Assembly (NCBI RefSeq): GCF_023078275.1
Contig: NC_062974.1
Span: 26,262,110 to 26,326,109 of the forward strand
Direction of reading: 5' to 3'
DNA length: 64,000 nucleotides
Source: Leguminivora glycinivorella
Lineage: Eukaryota; Arthropoda; Insecta; Lepidoptera; Tortricidae
Positions 1 through 8,686 of the stretch are shown piece after piece. The notes under the pieces were generated by a model. The model saw only the letters and a list, made by a program, of their open reading frames with translations. It made no database searches and was not told where the DNA came from. Both the position numbers and the translations under genes were made by a program. Position 1 is the stretch's first letter. Every line of letters begins with the position of its first letter.

Positions 1-292
1 CTGAACTCAATTGTTTAAATAAAACAGTATAAAATATTACCATTTCTTTTAATGGATTTTAAATTACAGGTTTTTGTCTAGGACACGCGACAGAGAGAGT
101 TTTCGATTAGTAAAAAAGGGACGCTGGTGCCGCGCACCGTGCTTTTATAGTGTCGCGACGGGGGAAAACCGCGGCGCTTCAGTCTTCATTCCTATTGGTC
201 CGGCAGCTCGAGGCTCTGGCCGCTGCTCATTGGATCAGCGGGGTGACCGGAGGTTGGCTATCCTGTCTGTGTTGCCAGTCAGGGCGTTAACA
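1..292 (-). repeat. 3' LTR of the BEL/Pao element (nine bases outside the window)
   Basis: This matches 8395-8686 base for base except one C/T near position 47. It ends at the same TGTTAACA boundary (on this strand ...GTTAACA at 286-292). A short GC-rich stretch, GCGCCCCGGAGTA on the minus strand, precedes it in the place of a polypurine tract but is not clearly purine-rich. The open frame that starts in it is LTR sequence and not a gene. Confidence 0.9.
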
Positions 293-319
293 TACTCCGG
301 GGCGCTGAAAGACTCTCTT

Positions 320-875
320 TCAGGATTCTTGTTGTGACGAGAGCGGGCATATTCTGTTCAGCGCACGCTTGATCACCCCTCTAGCGGTATTGATGTCTGC
401 CACGCGAGGTACGCCATCCTTCCCGTGGTATAGTTTGACGACTCTGCCCATGCGCCAGAGTAGCGGCGGCAAGCCCTCCTCCTTGATGAGTACTACTTCT
501 CCCAGTTGTAGGTCACGTTGCCTCTCGCGCCATTTGTAGCGTTGCTGTTGTAGAGACACGTACTCGGCCGACCAGCGCTTCCAGAAGTGTTGCCGTAGCT
601 GCTCCAGCCTCAGGTAGCGGTCCAGGCGGTGCGGGTTGCGGTCGTCGAGCGGCGGGCCCGGCAGCGACGTGAGCGGCCTAAAAATGAGAAAGTGCCCGGG
701 AGTAAGGGGTGTAAAGTCTAAGGGGGAGGGAGAGAGTGGACAGAGAGGCCTACTGTTTAATATTGCCTCCACTTGGCTAAAAAGGGATGCAATTTCTTCA
801 AAGGTGAGATGGGTGTTACCCAAAACTCTTTTAAGATGAAATTTGGCGCTCCTTATACCGGCCTCGACGTTGAAA
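320..875 (-). pseudogene. C-terminal part of BEL/Pao integrase (displaced)
   Basis: This is the continuation of the polyprotein that is broken at 2439-2446. It begins FNVEAGIRSAKFHLKRVLG and ends SSQQES before a stop at 320-322, about 182 residues. The VEAG glutamate is the expected third catalytic residue of the DDE integrase, followed by the BEL-type C-terminal domain (DUF5641-like, with the stretch GEVVLIKEE). It is in frame with itself to the stop, but it is cut off from the two catalytic aspartates by 1.56 kb of foreign DNA. The open frame runs 24 codons further into the insertion; those residues are not integrase. No start codon of its own is expected. Confidence 0.88.
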
Positions 876-2438
876 CGGGGCCTTCCCACACCCGGCTCGG
901 GAAAACTGGTGGGAAAGCCTCGATCATCAAAACAAATCAAAACTTAATACATGCAGACTCATTCTGCCAAGAAAACTTAATAAAGAAACGAAACAAGGTG
1001 CTACTGGTGATTCTCCTCAAGGATTCAGGTTCTAAATGGAAATGGAATAAAACGGTTAGTTGTGACACACAGTTTTATTTTGATGAAAGGACACAATGCA
1101 AAGTACAGCTTGTAAATCAGCAATAAAAGCTTAAGCTTAGCACCTTAACTAAAATTAACATTGCCAGACGATAGAGCTGGGCCGTGCAACTATGGTTCCG
1201 GGTGATTTACAAGCATTGCCTAAAACTGGTTAGTCCCTAAGTATCAGTGCCAACATAGATGATAGAAACTAAATTTAACTAAACTTAACACTTGCTTCCA
1301 GGTAAGAAGAAATGCCACCAACCTTCAAGCCAGAAGTTACCGCTGCACATGCAAGCCATCCTTCAGTGAACCGAAATGGTCGCCCCAGGCGCAGTCATTC
1401 AAAAGAGCACCACCGCAACCAAAGCTTCAGCCTACGGCAAGCATCCTCTTCACCGAAACCCCCTTCGGGTGAAACATTCAATTTGAAGAAACTAAATGAA
1501 GCTCAAATCTTGAGATCTTGGGAACAATTTTGAAGAGCTCGAAATTAAATCACAATATAAGTTCAAAATCTAAAATGTAAAATCGTAAATAAATTAAATC
1601 TGATAAATCAAATCTGATAAATCCCAGTCAGCTGAAATAGAAAAAAAACCTTCATTAGACAATGGAAATGTGGCCTAACCTTATCATATGAATAATTAAT
1701 ATTCTGGATTGCTTACCAGCTGGAACTTGAGAAGCCTCATCATTCGCAGCTCTGACAAACCCTTCCCGCCACATAAACCATCAGGAGACTGGAAACAGAG
1801 ACACATGGTCAAAACTTGACAAAGCCAAGATCACACAAAGAAATTAACACAATATTATTCAACTGAACTCTACTCACAGTTCATGGTGAAAATACAATTC
1901 TGAGGACCCTTGAGGCCCTGCAGAAAAGGACTCTTGCTGCTCCATAATTTGGATTCCTGCTTCACATCATAGATGATCCGCGATATCATAAAGTAGCCAC
2001 TGGAGGCCTACGACCTGTACCGGAGCCAGCTAACAAGTGTGGAGGAAATGATCTCAAAATCCTAACGACCTTGGGAGGCTTGGGGATACCAAATAGAACG
2101 ACAACCTCAGCAATCGTTTGCTGTAATAAATTTCAAATGACTAAAATATCTAGTGTGTAAAATTCCACCTAATTTTCTAACCATGTTCTAGCAACTTCCT
2201 AACTTATTAAATCAGATATTTATTGTAAATTCTAAATTAATTAATATCATGAAAATCATATATATTTCTATATTGGCAACAACCCTTGTTGACAGATGAT
2301 TCTCATTGGATACAGAACTGACATCCATATCGATTCAGTTGCTAGATCAATTAAAGTCCTTGCCATGCGCAAAAACTTATATTTGAGACAAACCTAAAAA
2401 CGTCGTTATACTAAAAATGTGCAATGTCACAACGTATC
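876..2438. mobile_element. Unidentified 1.56-kb insertion inside the integrase gene
   Basis: Both sides carry the 8-bp sequence CGTTGAAA (868-875 and 2439-2446). Removing one copy plus the insert restores an uninterrupted integrase frame (...APNFN then VEAG...), so the boundaries are firm. The ends are CGGGGCCTTCCC on the left and GATACGTTGTGAC (reverse complement of the right end); I see no terminal inverted repeat and no poly(A). An 8-bp duplication would suit a hAT or P-type transposon, but the ends do not look like either. Open frames inside (for example 1312-1533) are not recognised. A 72-nt block at 1717-1788 on the minus strand is open and flanked by AG and GTAAGC like an exon, so captured gene DNA is possible. 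Confidence 0.75.
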
Positions 2439-5400
2439 CGTTGAAATTTGGCGCGTAAGCTGGTGCGAATTTAAATTTAATTCCTTGACCAGCTGCAAAT
2501 TCAGACAAGTCACTTTTATATAACTTAAAAAAATCATTAATTTCTTTAGCTGCAGCTACAAAGTTTCTGCCATTATCGCAAAACAATTCCGCAGGTCTGC
2601 CGCGCCTAGCGATAAACCTGCGTAGAGCTAGCACAAATGCATCTTTAGATAAGTCGCTCACAGCTTCTATATGAACACATTTATATCTTAAGCATATAAA
2701 CAGACACAAGTAACATTTGGTGATTTTGCATCCACGCCCCCGGCGATCTGTTATTAAATAGGGCCCTGCCATGTCTACAGCTGTTGACGTGAATGGAAAA
2801 TCAGCCTTAATTCGTTGCGCTGGTAAATTTCCCATTATATTTTTTAAAGTTTGGCCAGCGATACGCTTACAGGTGACACAATTGTGGGCCGTGCTTCGTG
2901 CCAAATTCCTGCCTCCGATCGGCCATATCTCGTCTCGTACTGAGGCTAGCAATGACTGTGGCCCGGCATGTAAGAGACGTACATGTTCATGTGTAAAGAT
3001 GAGTTTAGTTAGTGTGTGTTTAGCACGTAACAACATTGGATGCTTCTGATCGTAAGTACAATCTGAAGCATCCAGCCTCCCGCCTACTCTCAAGAGGCCT
3101 TGAGAGTCGATGAACGGGGCCAGGGTTAGTATGTGTGACTTGGGACTCAACCTGTGACCTTTGCGAAGCGTTTCAAGCTCTGCAGAGAATGACTCCTGCT
3201 GTGCAAGTTTAATTAAAGTGTGAACTGCGCCTGTAAGCTCCTGTGCTGAAAGTGTACCAGTTAATTTAGGCCCACGGGGCTTACAGTTATTTATGAAACG
3301 ACGCACATAGGCCATAGTACGTTGTAGCTCTGTGTATTTTGAAAATCTGTCAAAATCTATAATAGATGAGGTTTCTGTGTTAGTAGTGAGCATTGATGTT
3401 ACTTTAGTTTCAGGTAAGACCTCCGGCTCTACAGCGTTTAATTCAGGCCATTCATTCTCAGGCTTTAATAGAAACTCGGGGCCTTCCCACCACAGAGCTG
3501 TCCCTGAGACATGTTGTGGATCCACACCACGAGTTGCAAGATCACTTGGATTTTGTTTTGTAGGTACATGTCTCCAGGTGGCTCCGGGAGCAAGGCTGTC
3601 TATAGCTGCTACCCTGTTGGCCACAAAAGTTTTAAGCTTTGATCTGTCTGTTTTTAGCCAAGCCAAGCAGCAGCTAGAGTCAGTCCAGAATATTGTGCGA
3701 GAGACAGGACGTCTCCAGGCTCGTACTACGGCTGCATATGTTTGGGCTGCTAACAAGCACCCGGCCAATTCAAGTCTAGGAATAGATGTGCGACGGATTG
3801 GAGCAATTCTGTCCCTCGCACACAGCAAATGTACTTTCTGTTCACCGGATTCAGAAATAGATTTAACATAAATGCAGGCTGCATATGCAGTCTCCGCAGC
3901 GTCAGAAAAACAGTGTAACTCTATTGTGCAGGTTGCCTCACATAATACATATCTAGGTATGCTAAGTGATTTAATGTGATGTAAGTTTTTAATGAATTTT
4001 GACCAGATATGCTGTATTTCAGGAGACACTGGCTCGTCCCAAGCTTTGCCTTCTTTCCATAAGGTTTGAATTAATATTTTAGCTTTAACTGTGCATAGAC
4101 TTAAGAGTCCTAATGGATCAAAGACTTGGAACGTTTCAGATAAGATTTTTCTTTTTGTAACTATTTTATCAGAATGATCATTTTTAATGGAAAAGTTTAG
4201 TACATCTTGGCTAGGTTGCCACCCTAGTCCAAGTGTTTGGCAAGCTTGACTCAATGCTAAGTGATCATCTTTATTAATATAATCCGACTTTAATAGCGCG
4301 TTAGAATTCGAGCGGTATTTACGTAAATTGAAACAACCAGAGGCTAAGGCCTGTGAGACACCTGCTTGTATGCGAAGCAGCTCTATTTCAGAGTCTGCGC
4401 CTGTTAATAAGTCATCACAGTAAAAGTCATTTTGTATAATAGTCCTAACTAAAGGATCCTTGCTTTCAGCCCCTAACTGCCACAAACAGCGTGCTGCTAG
4501 CCAGCTCGATGAAGCAAAGCCGTACGTAACGGTATTTAAAGTTAGTGAGCGTATGGGTAAGTGCTCATCTTCGCGCCATAGAATAACTTGTAGGTTTCTA
4601 TCTATTTCATTCATCATTATTTGCCTGTACTGTTTTTCTATGTCACCAGATAGTACATACTTGTACTGTCGGAATCTAAGCAATATGTCAAACAGTGGGC
4701 TTTGTATGTTAGGGCCTACAAGCTGAATATCATTTATTGAATACCCAGAAGAGGTGGGACAGCTAGCGTGAAAGACTGTGCGCATGCGTGTAGATTCACT
4801 CTCCTTCATCACGGGGTGATGCGGGAGGTGATTAGCTTTGTAACATCGCTCAGACTCCGACAGATGCCCTAAGTCTCTATATTCATTTATGAAATCAACA
4901 TACATTGATTTTAGTTCAGGTTGGTTACTAAAACGTTTCTCTAAACTGAATAAACGCTTTTTAGCTATGTTAAATGAGTTGCCTAAGCAGTCCGGCGAGT
5001 CCTTTAAAGGCAAGCGCACAACGAATCTGCCGTCAGATTGGCGGTAAGTGTTTTCAACAAAGTGTTGGTTTATAGGGTGAGACTCGAACTCACTCCCATT
5101 TTTGATGGAGTCCGTTTCAGACGGTAGCTCCTCTGTTTCCCAAAATTTGGTCATTTGGGCCGACAGATCAGAGAGACAGAGGTGGCTGCGCGTGTTCCCT
5201 GTATGTAAATGAGCCGAGGCTCCCTCTACCGGTCCCGCTATTAACCACCCTAGTTTAGATGGGATTAGGAAGGTGCGCTTGCTCGTTGGCAATCTTTTTG
5301 CAGCACCTGTCACAATAGTCCAAAACATTTCCACTCCCAACAGCATATCTATTTGGGATGGAACGTTAAAGGTTGGGTCAGCAAGCTGCACAGAGGCAGG

Positions 5401-7146
5401 TAAGTTAAGGTGACTAATGTCTACATAGTTTTGTGGAAAGCGACTAGTTACTTGATCTAAAACTAGAAAGTCAATTTTGGCATTAAAATCACTGAGTTTA
5501 GATTGAATATGCGCTGCACAAAGCACAGGTTGATAGGTCAGAGGCGTATTTCCTATTCCTGTCACATTTGAGGCAGTTAGAGGCTGACAATCAAGATTTA
5601 GTTTTTGTCTCAAATTATGAGATAGATAATTAGACTGTGAACAACTGTCTACAAGACATTTAACTGTCTCCTTTTTGTTGTTAATAGGGTTGATCACTTC
5701 AATTAGAGCTGTTGAGAGCAATGACTCGCTAGTGCTAATTAAAGTGCTAGCAGTGAGGGTGTTTTGCACCGCTGCACTGTCAGAGGTTAGCATAGTCGAG
5801 GAGCAAGCCACATCCGACCTAGCACTATTTGCAGGTTCGGCTGTTTGTTCCGTGCTGGCTCCAGGTGGAGAAGTGTTGAGTGTTTGTGTGGTGTGTAAGT
5901 ATGTATTGTGACGTCTCTTACATACCCGGCAACCGTTCAGCTTGCACTGACGGGTCTCATGGTCCGGTCGGAGGCAGACATGGCACAGCTTTAGACGTGA
6001 CGCCTGCGACCAGCGCTCGTCGACTGACATCTTTTTAAAGGCTGGGCAGTCGTACACTCTGTGATCACCATGGCACACGATGCACGGCCTACCCTTGTGG
6101 TCATCTTGTTTCTCTGAAATCACGAATGTTTTTATGTTTTTATCATGTTTAAATGAAGTTTTATTGGCCACAGGCTCTGGCTTGTGGTTAGATTGTTTTT
6201 CTCTCCTAGAGCGATACAGATTTTCTAAGATGTCTGCACGATTACTAAGAAATCCCCTAAAGTCATCGAGTGATGGCCACTCTTTGAGAGTGTTCCTATG
6301 TTCTTCCCATTTTGCATTAGTATTGACGTCTAACTTAGCCGTCAATAGGTGAACTAAAATTGTATCCCAATGCTCTGTCGGTTGACCTAATGTCTTTAGG
6401 GCCCGGAGATTTTTAACTACATGATCATTAAGGAACCTTAAGGCCTTATCCGATTCTCGCTGTATAGGTTCTAAATTAAATAGAGAATTTAAATGGTTAG
6501 TAATCAGCTGTCTTTTATTACTGAACCTGTCACACAAAATTTTCCAGGCTTCAGTATAATTGTTAGCGGAGACTTCTAAGTTTGCTATCACTCTGGCCGC
6601 ATCCCCTTCAAGATAAGAGCTCAGATAATGGAATTTATGAATAGGTTTAATGTGATCATTATTGTGAATTAAAGATTCATAAAGGTCCTTAAATTCCATC
6701 CACTTATAATATGAACCATCAAATTTAGAGATTTTAATTTGAGGAAGCTTGAAGCCGAGATGCTCAGAATGACAGCCGTTCGATGAACATGTTCTGACAG
6801 AAGTCTCTGGAGAGGGTTTTTGAGCTTGAGAGCGTTCAAGAATACACTGAGCTGCAGCTATAGCATTATTGATATGGGTTTCATTGTTGTCCCGTTCTGC
6901 AAGTTCAGTGTCTAAATTTTCAAAATTAGCAACTTCGATTGAAGTTTGCAGCTCGTCAAGTCGCGTGGATAACTCTATAACTTTGTTTAATCTTAAGGTC
7001 AGCTCATTGAATTTAACACCTGCTAACACTTCATCATCTGAAATTTTGTCTAAGTAAATGCGGAATTTGGAAACTTGACCTTTAATCGATCCGCGTTTAG
7101 TACGCAATTCTGCTAGAAGAGCCTCCCTTTTAGCTGCCTCAGCCAT
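2377..7146 (-). CDS. BEL/Pao gag-pol polyprotein, cut before the end of integrase
   Basis: An open frame of 1589 codons starts at an ATG in good context (AACATGG). Visible blocks: gag-like DUF1759 region about 130-300; zinc knuckles at C355-C367 (C-x2-C) and C388-C401; retropepsin-like protease with Asp500-Ser-Cys (DSC where DSG or DTG is usual); RT about 745-960 with Asp835 (motif A) and YCDD at 909-912; RNase H with Asp1082, Glu1126, Asp1156 and Asp1202; integrase zinc site with H1386/H1388, H1393, C1423, C1426; and catalytic Asp1458 and Asp1524. Codons after about 1566 come from the 876-2438 insertion, so integrase lacks its catalytic Glu and C-terminus, which lie at 320-875. The uninterrupted protein would be about 1750 residues. 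There is no frameshift elsewhere. Confidence 0.93.
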   Translation of the reverse strand: MAEAAKREALLAELRTKRGSIKGQVSKFRIYLDKISDDEVLAGVKFNELTLRLNKVIELSTRLDELQTSIEVANFENLDTELAERDNNETHINNAIAAAQCILERSQAQKPSPETSVRTCSSNGCHSEHLGFKLPQIKISKFDGSYYKWMEFKDLYESLIHNNDHIKPIHKFHYLSSYLEGDAARVIANLEVSANNYTEAWKILCDRFSNKRQLITNHLNSLFNLEPIQRESDKALRFLNDHVVKNLRALKTLGQPTEHWDTILVHLLTAKLDVNTNAKWEEHRNTLKEWPSLDDFRGFLSNRADILENLYRSRREKQSNHKPEPVANKTSFKHDKNIKTFVISEKQDDHKGRPCIVCHGDHRVYDCPAFKKMSVDERWSQASRLKLCHVCLRPDHETRQCKLNGCRVCKRRHNTYLHTTQTLNTSPPGASTEQTAEPANSARSDVACSSTMLTSDSAAVQNTLTASTLISTSESLLSTALIEVINPINNKKETVKCLVDSCSQSNYLSHNLRQKLNLDCQPLTASNVTGIGNTPLTYQPVLCAAHIQSKLSDFNAKIDFLVLDQVTSRFPQNYVDISHLNLPASVQLADPTFNVPSQIDMLLGVEMFWTIVTGAAKRLPTSKRTFLIPSKLGWLIAGPVEGASAHLHTGNTRSHLCLSDLSAQMTKFWETEELPSETDSIKNGSEFESHPINQHFVENTYRQSDGRFVVRLPLKDSPDCLGNSFNIAKKRLFSLEKRFSNQPELKSMYVDFINEYRDLGHLSESERCYKANHLPHHPVMKESESTRMRTVFHASCPTSSGYSINDIQLVGPNIQSPLFDILLRFRQYKYVLSGDIEKQYRQIMMNEIDRNLQVILWREDEHLPIRSLTLNTVTYGFASSSWLAARCLWQLGAESKDPLVRTIIQNDFYCDDLLTGADSEIELLRIQAGVSQALASGCFNLRKYRSNSNALLKSDYINKDDHLALSQACQTLGLGWQPSQDVLNFSIKNDHSDKIVTKRKILSETFQVFDPLGLLSLCTVKAKILIQTLWKEGKAWDEPVSPEIQHIWSKFIKNLHHIKSLSIPRYVLCEATCTIELHCFSDAAETAYAACIYVKSISESGEQKVHLLCARDRIAPIRRTSIPRLELAGCLLAAQTYAAVVRAWRRPVSRTIFWTDSSCCLAWLKTDRSKLKTFVANRVAAIDSLAPGATWRHVPTKQNPSDLATRGVDPQHVSGTALWWEGPEFLLKPENEWPELNAVEPEVLPETKVTSMLTTNTETSSIIDFDRFSKYTELQRTMAYVRRFINNCKPRGPKLTGTLSAQELTGAVHTLIKLAQQESFSAELETLRKGHRLSPKSHILTLAPFIDSQGLLRVGGRLDASDCTYDQKHPMLLRAKHTLTKLIFTHEHVRLLHAGPQSLLASVRDEIWPIGGRNLARSTAHNCVTCKRIAGQTLKNIMGNLPAQRIKADFPFTSTAVDMAGPYLITDRRGRGCKITKCYLCLFICLRYKCVHIEAVSDLSKDAFVLALRRFIARRGRPAELFCDNGRNFVAAAKEINDFFKLYKSDLSEFAAGQGIKFKFAPAYAPNFNGYVVTLHIFSITTFLGLSQI

Positions 7147-8385
7147 GTTGAATTATGTTTTTAACTGGGCTAGCAAACAAGTCAAATACAATTTTAAAAA
7201 TAAAATGTCCAAGTTTAAAGTTATCCAGGTTAGAAATAAAAATGTGAAAACAGCTTACGCGCCTTTTAAACTTCAACAGCTAGGCCGAGGTGTGTTGCGG
7301 CAGCAGTCCCTTGGACAACTTGCCACGTGGTGGCAGGTATGGGCGTGGCACTACAGATGTGGCACGCGACACGCACTGCGACGGTTGTCCACGGAATCCA
7401 CTGAAATTGTGCAAACGAAACTGTGCATAAGCGAACACATACCAAGATGCAAGCAGGCGCGATGTTAGAATAGAACCACTTTGCGTCAGCGTAATTAGAA
7501 AGAAATAGATACAGTTGAGTTTAAATTCACCTTTTTAAAGAAGAAAGCAGTGCCTTTGATTGCAAATGAATTTATCACCTTACGTTTTTATCACAAAATA
7601 AGGATGGCATATGCAATTTCTATTAAACTTTAAACGAAACTCAATTTTTAAATTAAAAGTATGGAAAGAACAATGCACTTTACTGTTTTAAGCAGAAAAA
7701 ACTCGAAATGCAGTATGCGTTAAGCTATGCTATAGCAACGTTTATGTGCCAGCGTGGCTTTTGAGGTTAACGTCACACTGACAATTTGCAGATGCGTTCT
7801 GAAACTAAAACACAAATGAAGGCAATAATACGCAGCGAGCTCTCTCCTAATTTTAGATTGATGGGGAACTAGTGAAATTTGAATTTAAAGTAAGGTTGTC
7901 AAGTCAGTACGGGTAAAGGTCAAATAGAGGTTAAGTTGTTTACGAATTCAAAGTTGAGTAAGTAGGTAGATATATAAATTGATGTTAGCTAAGTTGGGTT
8001 GGAATGAATTTAAATTTAAGGTTTGTAAATTGGAAAATGAATTTAAATTGGAAAAAGACTAGGGCTAATTAAGAAATTGGGGGAAACAGAATTAGGTGGG
8101 TATGGGCACTTCTCACGGCACTTTCCTTAAAAACTCGCCAGCCGCCACACGCTGCCGCCGGGTGCCGCGCCTTCGACGCTCGTCAGGTTTTTTCTTTGTT
8201 CGCCGCAGCTGTCCCCCAGGAGACTTCGGGAACTTGATATTCGGCTGGCGGCGATGTCCTTTTGCTGTCTTGCGTCGTCTTCTGCTCCAAGCCCACCCCG
8301 TTCCGCCAAGATGGCCGCTAGCTTGATGTGGCTATAAAAATCAGGATTTCTCTCTCCGCACGTGTCCTGTCTACGGTCGCCAAAA
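7147..8385 (-). other. 5' leader of the BEL/Pao element with primer-binding site
   Basis: About 1.24 kb of non-coding leader separates the LTR from the gag ATG. The primer-binding-site candidate is at about 8371-8382 (TGGCGACCGTAG on the minus strand), 3 nt from the LTR end (8386). I did not identify the primer tRNA. Short open frames on both strands at 7145-7468 and 8096-8326 overlap this leader and show no domain; I do not call them genes. Confidence 0.75.
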
Positions 8386-8686
8386 TGTTTGAGCCTGAAC
8401 TCAATTGTTTAAATAAAACAGTATAAAATATTACCATTTCCTTTAATGGATTTTAAATTACAGGTTTTTGTCTAGGACACGCGACAGAGAGAGTTTTCGA
8501 TTAGTAAAAAAGGGACGCTGGTGCCGCGCACCGTGCTTTTATAGTGTCGCGACGGGGGAAAACCGCGGCGCTTCAGTCTTCATTCCTATTGGTCCGGCAG
8601 CTCGAGGCTCTGGCCGCTGCTCATTGGATCAGCGGGGTGACCGGAGGTTGGCTATCCTGTCTGTGTTGCCAGTCAGGGCGTTAACA
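8386..8686 (-). repeat. 5' LTR of the BEL/Pao element (301 bp)
   Basis: It reads TGTTAACG...CTCAAACA on the minus strand, so it has TG...CA ends. It contains two CCAAT-type motifs and, at 8537-8543, TATAAAA in minus orientation. Near its end is ATTAAA, a possible poly(A) signal. The right flank begins ATTATGTTATTC, hAT sequence, which predicts a 5-bp duplication ATTAT just left of this window. Confidence 0.92.
8537..8543 (-). promoter_or_regulatory. TATA box of the LTR promoter
   Basis: TATAAAA lies on the minus strand inside the 5' LTR, downstream of the CCAAT-type motifs and upstream of the leader. It is the likely core promoter for gag-pol. The other LTR has the same motif at 143-149. Confidence 0.6.

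Larger units (their letters stand above)
1..8686 (-). mobile_element. BEL/Pao LTR retrotransposon, integrase split by a nested insertion
   Basis: Seen: near-identical sequences at 1-292 and 8386-8686 flank a gag-pol reading frame on the minus strand. The outer left LTR lacks only its first nine bases (the window starts inside it); otherwise the two LTRs have the same length and differ by one C/T. A primer-binding-site-like TGGCGACCGTAG lies 3 nt inside the right LTR. The protein order gag, protease, RT, RNase H, integrase with DUF1759- and DUF1758-like blocks is that of the BEL/Pao superfamily. The element lies inside a hAT element: sequence right of 8686 continues an inverted copy found at 48206-52928. 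The only obvious lesion is the 876-2438 insertion. The near-identity of the LTRs implies recent insertion (inference). Confidence 0.93.

Noticed and set aside
74..337. 87-codon open frame, repeated at 8468-8773
   Set aside because: It lies in both LTRs on the strand opposite to transcription; the similarity is LTR identity and no domain is seen.
2771..7057. Several plus-strand frames of 60-180 codons
   Set aside because: They are antisense to the intact BEL/Pao polyprotein.
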